Shown: positions 35,121 to 42,881 of the stretch, in pieces
How positions within the stretch are numbered: position 1 is the stretch's first letter
Layout: each line of letters begins with the position of its first letter
NCBI RefSeq assembly: GCF_001547525.1
Contig: NZ_LNJP01000004.1
Coordinates: forward strand, 62,001 to 126,000
Reading direction: 5' to 3'
Origin: Burkholderia anthina
Lineage (GTDB): Bacteria; Pseudomonadota; Gammaproteobacteria; Burkholderiales; Burkholderiaceae
DNA: 64,000 nucleotides
Position numbers and translations under genes: made by a program
Notes under the pieces: model-generated
Databases searched by the model: none
Told to the model about the DNA's origin: nothing
The model's input: the letters and a program-made list of their open reading frames with translations, nothing else

Positions 35121-35756
35121 CTATACGCGCTCGAGCAGCGCATCGAGGCGCGGCAGCAACGGCATCGCGCAATGCGCCTGCAACGCGTCGGGCGCCGTGT
35201 AACCCCACGCGACGCCCTGGAACGCGATACGTGCGCGCCGTGCCGCGTCGGCATCGCGGATTTCGTCGCCGACGTACAGCACTTCGTCGGCGCGCACACC
35301 GGCCTCGCGAACGAGCGCGCGCAGCCGGCGCGCCTTGCCGAATAGCGGAATGCCGCATGCGAAATGGTCGACGCGCGCGCCGGCATGCGGGCCGAGCCGG
35401 TCGCGCACGATTTCCTCGCTATTCGACGTGGCGATCGCGATGCGGATGCCGCGCGCGGCGAGCGCGTCGAACGTTGCGTCGACGCCGGGAAAGAGCCGCA
35501 CGTGCGCGGCGCGCGGCCGCATCAGGCGGCGTATGTCGATCGTCACGCGCGGCACTTTCCACATCGGCACGTCGAGCGCGCGGATGATCTCGCGCGCCGA
35601 CATGCCGCGCAGCGCCGGACGCAGTTCGGGCGTGGCGTCGCGAAAGCCGTGCAGGCGTGACGCTTCCGACAGCGCGGCGAGAAAACTGTCGAGCGAATCG
35701 GCGAGCGTGCCGTCGAAGTCGAAGGCGATGAGGCGGTAGGTCATCAGGCGAGGCAT
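35121..35756 (-). CDS. HAD-superfamily phosphatase
   Basis: The 211-residue protein carries HAD motif I FDFDGTLADS (catalytic aspartates at 13 and 15), motif II IATSNSEE and motif III-IV region (GKARRLRALVREAG, VLYVGDEIRDADAARRA). The helical cap matches phosphoglycolate-phosphatase-like enzymes. The true substrate is unknown. ATG at 35744 (MTYRL) is an alternative start. Confidence 0.82.
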   Translation of the reverse strand: MPRLMTYRLIAFDFDGTLADSLDSFLAALSEASRLHGFRDATPELRPALRGMSAREIIRALDVPMWKVPRVTIDIRRLMRPRAAHVRLFPGVDATFDALAARGIRIAIATSNSEEIVRDRLGPHAGARVDHFACGIPLFGKARRLRALVREAGVRADEVLYVGDEIRDADAARRARIAFQGVAWGYTAPDALQAHCAMPLLPRLDALLERV

Positions 35757-35792
35757 CGGAGGCTGAACGTGACGAAGGTAGTTGGCGCCGTG

Positions 35793-36059
35793 CTACTCGT
35801 AATGGTAGCGGCAGGACACGATGCTGATCTGAAGGTCGTCAGCCTCGTAGACCAGACGGTTCGTATCGTCGATACGGCGCGACCAGAAACCGGAGAGATG
35901 GGCCTTCAGTGGTTCGGGCTTGCCGATGCCTTCGAACGGCGTTGGCCGGGTTTCGCGAATGAGCTGGTTGATGCGCTCGAGCGTCTTGCGATCCTGCCGT
36001 TGCCAGTAGACATAGTCGTCCCATGCATCGGAAGTGAAAAGCACACGACGTACGCTCAT
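35793..36059 (-). CDS. yoeB: YoeB-family toxin (ribosome-dependent mRNA interferase)
   Basis: The 88-residue protein matches YoeB along its length. The expected catalytic positions are present: glutamate in PFEGIGKPEPLK, arginine in FWSRRIDDTNRLVY, histidine in CRYHYE. YoeB cleaves mRNA in the ribosomal A site. Its start overlaps the antitoxin stop (ATGA), and the antitoxin gene comes first, the classical order. Confidence 0.92.
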   Translation of the reverse strand: MSVRRVLFTSDAWDDYVYWQRQDRKTLERINQLIRETRPTPFEGIGKPEPLKAHLSGFWSRRIDDTNRLVYEADDLQISIVSCRYHYE

Positions 36060-36316
36060 TCATCATCCGCGGCGAGCTTGTGTTCCTTCGCCTTGCCCTT
36101 GCGCAGTTGCGCGATCGAACGCTCGAGATGAGCGACGTTGGCCGGCGAGCGCAGCAAGTGGACCGTCTCCATCAGGCTGTCGTAATAGTCCTGCGACATG
36201 ATGACGGCGTTCGGCGCATCGCGGCGCGTGATGAGCGTCACGTCCGCATCGTCGACGACCTGGTCGATGACGGTCTTCAGATTGCCGCGGGCATCGGAAA
36301 AATGAATCGTGCGCAT
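36056..36316 (-). CDS. yefM: YefM/Phd-family antitoxin
   Basis: The 86-residue protein has the Phd/YefM DNA-binding fold (MRTIHFSDARGNLKTVIDQVVDDADVTLITRR, VIMSQDYYDSLMET) and a charged, flexible C-terminal tail that would wrap the toxin. It should neutralise YoeB and repress the operon together with it. The operator containing paired TGTACA cores lies immediately upstream. Confidence 0.92.
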   Translation of the reverse strand: MRTIHFSDARGNLKTVIDQVVDDADVTLITRRDAPNAVIMSQDYYDSLMETVHLLRSPANVAHLERSIAQLRKGKAKEHKLAADDE

Positions 36317-36326
36317 GGTACGCCTT

Positions 36327-36390
36327 ACTTGTACGTGTAACGCTACAAGTATAGTGCTATCCGAATATATGTACAGGAAGTTGTACATGT
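36327..36390 (-). promoter_or_regulatory. YefM-YoeB operator/promoter with paired palindromes
   Basis: Two palindromes lie upstream of yefM. One has arms ACTTGTA (36327-36333) and TACAAGT (36344-36350). The other has arms ATGTACA and TGTACAT, with TGTACA cores at 36370-36375 and 36382-36387, 12 bases apart centre to centre. TGTACA cores are the known YefM recognition element in Escherichia coli. A minus-strand promoter is embedded in the AT-rich stretch 36340-36370. Confidence 0.7.
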
Positions 36391-36517
36391 CTGGGCGCCG
36401 TGCGGCAGGGCGACGCGCATCTGTTCTCCCGCGGCGTCGCGGCCATACCCTTGTCCCCCACCCGACAGCGCGGTATCGTCGATGCTCCGCCTTCCGCCAC
36501 CGAACCGGAGAACCGAC

Positions 36518-36961
36518 GTGCCCGCAGCCACCTCCGCCACGCTGAGATTTTCCACCGACAAGCGCGAACTCGACGTCGACGCGATCTTCGACTTCCTGCA
36601 TCGCGATGCGTACTGGTCGCAGGGCATTCCGCGCGACGTGGTCGAGCGGGCGATCGAGGGCTCGCTGTGCTTCGGCGCGTATGTCGGCGGCCGGTTCGTC
36701 GGTTTCGCGCGGCTCGTCACCGATCATGCGACGTTCGCGTACCTGTGCGACGTGTTCGTGCTGCCGGCCGAACGCGGCAACGGCTACGGCCGCGCGCTGA
36801 TCGACCATATATTCGCGCAGGAGATGGTGCAGCGCCTGCGCCGCATCATGCTCGTGACGACCGATGCACACGGACTGTACCGGCCGGTCGGTTTCGGTCC
36901 GTCCGCGAACCCCGAGCGGCTGATGGAGATTCGCCGCCCCGATATCTACACGAAACGCTGA
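36518..36961 (+). CDS. GNAT acetyltransferase
   Basis: I start at the GTG at 36518 with GGAGA upstream (147 residues). The longer frame starts twelve codons earlier at a poor site. The core GNAT fold is clear, with the acetyl-CoA loop LPAERGNGYGRAL and FVGFARLVTDHATFAYLCDVFV. The YWSQGIPRDVVERAIEGSLCFGA pattern is common to single-domain GNATs of unknown substrate. Confidence 0.8.
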   Translation: MPAATSATLRFSTDKRELDVDAIFDFLHRDAYWSQGIPRDVVERAIEGSLCFGAYVGGRFVGFARLVTDHATFAYLCDVFVLPAERGNGYGRALIDHIFAQEMVQRLRRIMLVTTDAHGLYRPVGFGPSANPERLMEIRRPDIYTKR

Positions 36962-37018
36962 CGCGCGGCGCAGCGCATACAATACGCGCTTTCCGTTTTT
37001 GCCGAAGAGAAGCACACC

Positions 37019-37237
37019 ATGACCGAACAGGAAGCCGAACAGCTCGCGACGCACCGCCACTACAAGGGCGGCCTGTACCGCTACATCGGCGTTGCCCGCC
37101 ATTCCGAAACCGAGGAATCGGTGGTCGTCTACGAGCATCTGTGGCCGCATGCGCGCGGGCTGTGGGTGCGGCCGGAAGCGATGTTCAACGGCAATCTCGA
37201 AGACGGCACGCCGCGTTTTCGCAAGCTGCGCGACTGA
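37019..37237 (+). CDS. DUF1653 small protein
   Basis: The 72-residue protein carries the DUF1653 core (HYKGGLYRYIGVARHSETEESVVVYEHLW, PEAMFNGN..DGTPRFRKL). GAAGAGAAG lies upstream of the ATG. The family is a compact beta-barrel of unknown role, widespread in proteobacteria. It converges with the orphan atpC gene (27-base gap). Confidence 0.83.
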   Translation: MTEQEAEQLATHRHYKGGLYRYIGVARHSETEESVVVYEHLWPHARGLWVRPEAMFNGNLEDGTPRFRKLRD

Positions 37238-37264
37238 GCGGGCGGGCGGCGCCTGAGCCGCCGT

Positions 37265-37723
37265 CTAGCCGGCGCCGCCGGGCTTGTCGTGCGGCGCCTG
37301 TTGCCGCAGCGCCATCGCAAAGAAGCGCCGGATTTCTTCCATCAGTTCCGCGCGGGCCGACGCGAAATCGAACGCACGCCGGTTTTCGTGCGCGTAGCGC
37401 CGGCGCCAGTCGTCGGCCGCATGCCGCGCTTCGCGTGCGCGCAGATCGTCGAGTTCGGGCGTGCGCAGCGCGTGATCGGCGATCAGCGTCACGCCTTCGC
37501 GGCTGACTTCCAGCACGCCGCCCGCGACGAGCAGGCGGCGATGCTCGCCGGTCGGCGCATCGACGAGCATCACGACGCCCGGCCGGATCCGCGTGAGCAG
37601 CGGCGCGTGGTGCGGGTAGATCCCCAGTTCTCCACTTTCCCCCGGGACGACGACGAAATGCGCGTCGCCGGCATACAGCACCGCTTCCACGCTCACGATG
37701 TCGAGCCGCATCGACGTCTTCAT
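37265..37723 (-). CDS. atpC: F1-ATPase epsilon subunit, orphan
   Basis: The 152-residue protein has the epsilon beta-sandwich (VEAVLYAGDAHFVVVPGESGELGIYPHHAPLLTRIRPG) and a C-terminal helical region, but the latter is longer and more basic (YAHENRRAFDFASARAELMEEIRRFF) than in typical subunits. It is preceded only by a gamma gene; no alpha, beta, delta or membrane-sector genes are in the window. It may supply an alternative subunit or serve another alternative ATPase. Confidence 0.85.
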   Translation of the reverse strand: MKTSMRLDIVSVEAVLYAGDAHFVVVPGESGELGIYPHHAPLLTRIRPGVVMLVDAPTGEHRRLLVAGGVLEVSREGVTLIADHALRTPELDDLRAREARHAADDWRRRYAHENRRAFDFASARAELMEEIRRFFAMALRQQAPHDKPGGAG

Positions 37724-37733
37724 GCGTACTCCT

Positions 37734-38603
37734 TCAGACTGCCGCCGCGCCGGCGACGATTTCGCACAGCTCGGTGGTGATCTGCGCCTGTCGCGTCTTC
37801 TGGTACAGGTGCCGCAGTTCGCGCAACACGCGGTCGGCGTTGTCCGTCGCGGTCTGCATGCTGAACATCCGCGCGCATTGCTCGCACGCGTAGTTTTCGA
37901 CGACGGCCTGATAGAGCGTCGCCTCGACGTAGCGCAGCAGCAACGTGTCGACGACGGGTTTGGGTGCGGGCTCGTACAGATAATCGGACGCGGCCGCGCC
38001 GTCGGTCGGCGCGCCGGTGTCGAGCCCCGCGATCGGCAGCATCGCGTCGATGCGCGGCTCGTACGCGAGCGGGCTCGTCAGCCGGTTGTACGCGACGTGC
38101 ACTTCGTCGAGCTCGCCGTTGACGAACGCGGTCAGCGGCACGAGCAGCGCGCCGAGCAACTGCTCGAAGTGCGGCTCGGCGGCCAGGCCGCTCGCACGGG
38201 CCGCGATGGTCGCGCCGTGGCGCAGCAGCGGCGCAAGCCCGCGCGCGCCGATCACGCTCAGTTCGCAGGCGACGCCGGCCCGGTCCCAGCGTTCGAGCGC
38301 ATTCACGCATTCGACGAGCAATCGCGCATTGAGCGGGCCGCACAGCCCGCGATCGGTGCTGACGACGATCAGCCCGACGCGGCGCACGGTATCGCGGCGC
38401 GCCATCAGCGCCGATACGTGGTCGGGACGGTCGCGCAGCACGCGTTCCGCCATCGCGCCGATGCGCGCCGCGTACGGGCGGAACTCGCGCGCGCGTCGCT
38501 GCGCGCTCGCCATCTTGGTGCGCGCCATCATCTCCATCGCCTTGGTGATCTTGCGCGTGGACGAGGTGCTGGCGATCTTCGCGCGGATTTCGCGTGTGTG
38601 CAT
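37734..38603 (-). CDS. atpG: F1-ATPase gamma subunit, orphan
   Basis: The 289-residue protein matches gamma: N-terminal TREIRAKIASTSSTRKITKAMEMMA, the central DRGLCGPLNARL and the C-terminal DNADRVLRELRHLYQKTRQAQITTELCEIVAGAAA. Gamma is the rotary shaft of F-type ATPases. Only the epsilon gene follows (10-base gap). The gene diverges from pta, and an FNR/ANR-like box lies between the starts, so both may respond to low oxygen. Confidence 0.87.
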   Translation of the reverse strand: MHTREIRAKIASTSSTRKITKAMEMMARTKMASAQRRAREFRPYAARIGAMAERVLRDRPDHVSALMARRDTVRRVGLIVVSTDRGLCGPLNARLLVECVNALERWDRAGVACELSVIGARGLAPLLRHGATIAARASGLAAEPHFEQLLGALLVPLTAFVNGELDEVHVAYNRLTSPLAYEPRIDAMLPIAGLDTGAPTDGAAASDYLYEPAPKPVVDTLLLRYVEATLYQAVVENYACEQCARMFSMQTATDNADRVLRELRHLYQKTRQAQITTELCEIVAGAAAV

Positions 38604-38675
38604 GTCAGGGGGGGCGTCGCGGCCATCCGGATGTCATCGTGCGACTTCATGCTATCGGGACTTCACCTGAAACGA

Positions 38676-38689
38676 TTGACTGAAATCAA
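38676..38689. promoter_or_regulatory. FNR/ANR-like box between atpG and pta
   Basis: TTGAC-TGAA-ATCAA matches the FNR consensus TTGAT-N4-ATCAA at 9 of 10 defined positions. It is centred about 67 bases before the pta start and about 80 before atpG. FNR-family regulators (ANR, Crp/FNR homologues) activate fermentative and low-oxygen genes, which suits acetate kinase and phosphotransacetylase. Control is inferred. Confidence 0.6.
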
Positions 38690-38749
38690 ACGACTTCGCC
38701 CGGTCCCGCACCAGAATCCGTTCACGTGATCCTTGCGAAGGGGCAGCCG

Positions 38750-39721
38750 ATGACCGAGTTCCGCACGCATCAGAAATACGAAGCGCTGATCGCGCGTTGC
38801 AGCGCATTGCGCCCGGTGACGGTCGCGGTCGCGCATCCTTGCGACGAGGTATCGCTGCACGCGGCGGCCGCCGCCGCTCGGGCCGGTATCGTCGTGCCCG
38901 TGCTGGTCGGCCCGGTGGCGCGGATCACGATGCTCGCCGCGACGCTCGGTGTCGACCTGTCCGGCTATCGGCTCGTGGATGCGCCGCACAGCCATGCGTC
39001 GGCGGCGCGCGCCGTCGAACTGGTGCGCGCGGGCGACGCGCAGGCGCTGATGAAGGGCAGCCTGCACACCGACGAGTTGCTGGCGGAAGTGGTGCGCGCC
39101 GATACGGGGCTGCGCACCGGGCGGCGGCTGAGCCACGTGTTCATCATGGACGTGCCGACTTACCACAAGCCGCTGTTCATCACCGACGCGGCCGTCAATA
39201 TCCGTCCGACGCTCGAGCAGAAGGCCGACATCGCGCAGAACGCGATCGATCTCGCGCACGCGCTCGGCATCGCCCGGCCGAAGGTGGCGATCCTGTCGGC
39301 GGTCGAGACGGTCAGCTCGAAGCTGCCGTCGACGCTCGACGCGGCCGCGCTGTGCAAGATGGCCGAGCGCGGCCAGATCACCGGCGCGCTGCTCGACGGG
39401 CCGCTCGCGCTCGACAACGCGATCAGCCCGGAGGCCGCGCGGCTCAAGCATCTCGGTTCCGCGGTCGCGGGCGATGCGGACATCCTGCTCGTGCCCGATC
39501 TCGAGGCCGGCAACATGCTCGCGAAGGAGTTGACGTTCCTGGCGAATGCCGATGCGGCCGGCATCGTGCTCGGCGCGCGCGTGCCGGTGATCCTGACGAG
39601 TCGCGCCGACAGCGAACGCACGCGCCTGGCGAGCTGCGCGGTCGCGGCGCTCGTCGCGGCGGTGGCGCGCGCCACGGCCGCGCCCTTGGCCGCGCCGGCG
39701 CTTGCGGCCGACGCACGCTGA
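38750..39721 (+). CDS. pta: phosphate acetyl/butyryltransferase
   Basis: I start at the ATG at 38750 with AAGGGG upstream, giving 323 residues; a GTG eight codons earlier is possible. The single PTA_PTB domain shows the expected KGSLHTDELL, MDVPTYHKPLFITDAAVNI, GPLALDNAISPEAA and VPDLEAGNML. It converts acyl-CoA and phosphate to acyl phosphate. The next gene makes ATP from that product. The size excludes the longer multidomain Pta. Butyryl rather than acetyl specificity is possible. Confidence 0.88.
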   Translation: MTEFRTHQKYEALIARCSALRPVTVAVAHPCDEVSLHAAAAAARAGIVVPVLVGPVARITMLAATLGVDLSGYRLVDAPHSHASAARAVELVRAGDAQALMKGSLHTDELLAEVVRADTGLRTGRRLSHVFIMDVPTYHKPLFITDAAVNIRPTLEQKADIAQNAIDLAHALGIARPKVAILSAVETVSSKLPSTLDAAALCKMAERGQITGALLDGPLALDNAISPEAARLKHLGSAVAGDADILLVPDLEAGNMLAKELTFLANADAAGIVLGARVPVILTSRADSERTRLASCAVAALVAAVARATAAPLAAPALAADAR

Positions 39722-39731
39722 CGGGGCCGCG

Positions 39732-40940
39732 ATGCGACATCCCGTCCTCGTGCTCAACGCCGGCTCGTCGAGCCTCAAGTTCTCGGTCTACGACAAGCGC
39801 GAGGATCGTTCGCTCGATGCGGGCCTGCACGGGCAGGTCGAGAACCTGCATGACACGCCGCATCTGTTCGTGGCCGACGCGCACGGCACGACGCTCGCCG
39901 ACAGCCCCGTCGCGCAACCGGGGCATCAAGGCGCGATCGAGGCGCTGCACGCGTGGTTCGCGGCTCATGTCGGGCGCGAGGCCGCGTTCGACGGCGTCGG
40001 GCACCGGGTCGTGCATGGCGGCCCGTATTTCACCGCGCCGGTGCGGATCGATGCGCGCGTGCTCGATGCGATCGCGTCGCTTTCGCCGCTCGCGCCGCTG
40101 CACCAGCCGCATCACGTCGACGCGATTCGCGCGGTTGCCGCGGTCGCGCCGAACCTGCCGCAGGTCGCGTGTTTCGACACGGCGTTCCATTCGACGGTGC
40201 CGGCGCTCGAACGGGAGTTCGCGCTGCCGCGCGCGTTGACCGGGCAGGGCGTCGTGCGCTACGGGTTTCACGGGCTGTCGTACGAGTACATCGCGACGGC
40301 GCTCGCGGCCCTCGATCCATCGTGGGTGCGGCACCGGACGGTGATCGCGCATCTCGGCAACGGCGCGAGCCTGTGTGCGCTCGCGAACGGCCGCAGCATC
40401 GCGACGACGATGGGGTTCACGGCCGTCGACGGGCTGCCGATGGGCACGCGCACGGGCGCGCTGGACCCCGGCGTGATCCTGTACCTGCAGCGTCACGCAG
40501 GCCGGTCGCTCGACGAAGTCGAGCATCTGATCTATGCCGAATCGGGCTTGCTCGGCGTGTCCGGCGTGTCGAGCGACATGCGCACGCTGCTCGCGAGCGA
40601 CGCGCCGTCGGCCGCGCATGCGGTCGAGCTGTTCGCCTATCGCGCGGCGCGCGAACTCGCCGCGCTGGCCGGCGTGCTCGGCGGCCTCGACACGCTCGTG
40701 TTCACGGCGGGCATCGGCGAGCACGCGCCGCGCGTGCGTGAACGGATCTGCAGCCGTGCGGCGTGGCTCGGCATCGTGCTCGACGACGCGGCGAACGCCG
40801 CCGGCCTGCCGGTGATTTCGGGCGACGCGTCGCGCGTGACGGTGCGCGTGATCCCGACCGACGAGAATCTGATGATCGCGCGGCACACGCGCCGTGTGCT
40901 GGACGATGCGATCCCTTCCACGCCGTATCCGATCCGGTGA
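39732..40940 (+). CDS. ackA: acetate kinase
   Basis: The 402-residue protein has the acetate kinase motifs LNAGSSSLKFSVYD, GHRVVHGG, CFDTAFH, HLGNGASLCA, DGLPMGTRTGALDPG and FTAGIGEHAP. It forms acetate and ATP from acetyl phosphate. It starts 10 bases after pta, so the pair is a substrate-level phosphorylation unit for oxygen-limited growth. Confidence 0.92.
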   Translation: MRHPVLVLNAGSSSLKFSVYDKREDRSLDAGLHGQVENLHDTPHLFVADAHGTTLADSPVAQPGHQGAIEALHAWFAAHVGREAAFDGVGHRVVHGGPYFTAPVRIDARVLDAIASLSPLAPLHQPHHVDAIRAVAAVAPNLPQVACFDTAFHSTVPALEREFALPRALTGQGVVRYGFHGLSYEYIATALAALDPSWVRHRTVIAHLGNGASLCALANGRSIATTMGFTAVDGLPMGTRTGALDPGVILYLQRHAGRSLDEVEHLIYAESGLLGVSGVSSDMRTLLASDAPSAAHAVELFAYRAARELAALAGVLGGLDTLVFTAGIGEHAPRVRERICSRAAWLGIVLDDAANAAGLPVISGDASRVTVRVIPTDENLMIARHTRRVLDDAIPSTPYPIR

Positions 40941-40948
40941 GACCTTCG

Positions 40949-42070
40949 ATGACAGCACGCGATACGCTTTCCCCTGCCGCCAGCGCTCTCGCGCTGCCGA
41001 TTTTCTGGCCGATGGCCGCCGCCAACGCGATGTTCGCGGCCGGCGCCGAGATCGCGGCGCGCAATCTCCGCTTCCTCGCGGAAGAGGAGAAGCTCCATTT
41101 CGAAGCGCATCCGGCGCTGGCGTCGGCGAACCGGCCGTTGCTGGAACTGCGCACGATGACGTTTCGCGACTATTCGGCCGCGCCGGCACACGGGCTGCCG
41201 ACGATCGTCGATGCGCCGTATGCAGGGCACAGCGCGATGATCGCCGACTACCAGCCGGGGCAGAGCCTGATGCAGACGCTGCGCGAGCACGGCGTGACGC
41301 GTCTGTACCTGACCGACTGGCGCTCGGCCACCGAGGACATGAAGGATCTCGAGATCGACCAGTATCTGGCCGAACTGAACGTGTGCGTCGACGAACTCGG
41401 CGGCCGCGTGAATCTCGTCGGGCTGTGTCAGGGCGGCTGGATGTCCGCGATGTACGCGGCGCGTTTCCCGCACAAGGTCGCGAGTCTCGTGCTGGCCGGC
41501 TCGCCGATCGATACCGACGCGGGCGACGGCCCGATCAGGCAGATGGTGCACACGTATCCGACGTCGTTCTACGAGGAACTCGTCGCGCTGGGCGGCGGGC
41601 TGATGCGTGGGCGCTTCATGCTGCGCGGCTGGAAGAACATGCATCCCGACCAGCACTATCTCGCCGAGCACGTCGACCTGTACGAGCATCTCGACGATCC
41701 CGAATACCTGCGCAAGCGCGAGGTGTTCGCGAACTGGTACGAAAGCCCGATCGACCTGCCGGGGCGCTGGTACCTGCAGGCGATCGTGCAGATCTTCAAG
41801 GAGAACCGGCTCGCGAAGGGCACGTTCGTCGCGCTCGGGCGCACGCTCGACCTGAAGGATGTCGCGTGCCCGGTCTATCTGCTCGCCGGCGAGGCCGACG
41901 ACATCACGACGCCGGAGCAGGTGTTCGGGGCGCGCGATCGTCTCGGCACGCCCGCGTCGCGCATCGAGAGCCGGCTCGTGCCGGGCGGCCATATCGGCCT
42001 GTTCATGGGGACGCGCACGCTCAAGACGGTGTGGCCGGACATCGCGCAATGGATCGCGGCGCAGCGCTAG
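40949..42070 (+). CDS. PHA synthase-like alpha/beta hydrolase
   Basis: The 373-residue protein starts eight bases after ackA. It carries a cysteine nucleophile in the elbow GLCQGG (C160), as in polyhydroxyalkanoate synthases (G-x-C-x-G) rather than a serine esterase. The aspartate in LAGEADDITTPEQ and histidine in VPGGHIGLF complete the triad. Length resembles class III PhaC subunits. It could polymerise or handle hydroxyacyl-CoA as an electron sink. Depolymerase or transacylase roles are alternatives. Confidence 0.75.
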   Translation: MTARDTLSPAASALALPIFWPMAAANAMFAAGAEIAARNLRFLAEEEKLHFEAHPALASANRPLLELRTMTFRDYSAAPAHGLPTIVDAPYAGHSAMIADYQPGQSLMQTLREHGVTRLYLTDWRSATEDMKDLEIDQYLAELNVCVDELGGRVNLVGLCQGGWMSAMYAARFPHKVASLVLAGSPIDTDAGDGPIRQMVHTYPTSFYEELVALGGGLMRGRFMLRGWKNMHPDQHYLAEHVDLYEHLDDPEYLRKREVFANWYESPIDLPGRWYLQAIVQIFKENRLAKGTFVALGRTLDLKDVACPVYLLAGEADDITTPEQVFGARDRLGTPASRIESRLVPGGHIGLFMGTRTLKTVWPDIAQWIAAQR

Positions 42071-42098
42071 GCCGGCGCGGATCGTTACGGAGAGCGAC

Positions 42099-42860
42099 AT
42101 GACGTTGCGACACAAGCGCGGGCTCGTCGTCGGCATCGCGAACGAACGAAGCATCGCGTGGGGATGCGCGCGCGCGTTTTGCCGGGCGGGCGCGACGCTC
42201 GCGGTGACCTGGCAGTCGGACAAGACCTTGCCGCACGTCGAGCCGCTGTTCGCGCAACTCGACGCGCCGATCCGGATGCCGCTCGACGTCGGGCGGCCGG
42301 ACCAGATGGCGGCGGTGTTCGACGCGATCACGGCGCAATGGGGCGAGATCGACTTCGTGCTGCATTCGGTCGCGTATGCACCGAAGGCGGACCTGCACGG
42401 CCGCGTGGTCGACAGTTCGCCGGAAGGCTTCTCGCTCGCGATGGATACCTCGTGCCATTCGTTCATCCGGATGGCGCGGCTCGCCGAGCCGCTGATGACG
42501 CGCGGCGGGAGCCTGATGGCGATGAGCTATCTCGGCGCGGAGCAGGTCGTCGCGAATTACGGGGTGATGGGGCCGGTCAAGGCCGCGCTCGAAGCGAGCG
42601 TGCGGTACCTGGCGGCCGAACTCGGCGGCGCGGGCATTCGCGTCAACGCGATTTCGCCGGGTGTGCTGCCGACCCGCGCGGCGTCGGGCCTGCCGGACTT
42701 CGGCCGGCTGCTCGACGACACCGCGCGCCGGGCGCCGCTGCATCACGCGCTGGACATCGACGACGTCGGCGCGTTCTGCGCGTTTCTTGCCAGCGACGGC
42801 GCACGGGCGATCACGGGCGGTACGCACTATATCGACGCCGGCATGCACATGCTCGGCTAG
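42099..42860 (+). CDS. fabI: FabI-like enoyl-ACP reductase (NADH)
   Basis: The 253-residue SDR-type protein has the FabI layout: GIANERSIAWGCARAF nucleotide site and the catalytic Y144, Y154-x6-K161 (SYLGAEQVVANYGVMGPVK). ACGGAGAG precedes the ATG. Another FabI would be expected in the main genome, so this may be an accessory copy. Within this cluster, NADH reoxidation under low oxygen or alternative fatty-acid synthesis are both reasonable. Confidence 0.85.
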   Translation: MTLRHKRGLVVGIANERSIAWGCARAFCRAGATLAVTWQSDKTLPHVEPLFAQLDAPIRMPLDVGRPDQMAAVFDAITAQWGEIDFVLHSVAYAPKADLHGRVVDSSPEGFSLAMDTSCHSFIRMARLAEPLMTRGGSLMAMSYLGAEQVVANYGVMGPVKAALEASVRYLAAELGGAGIRVNAISPGVLPTRAASGLPDFGRLLDDTARRAPLHHALDIDDVGAFCAFLASDGARAITGGTHYIDAGMHMLG

Positions 42861-42881
42861 CGCGCCGGCTGCACGCGGCGC

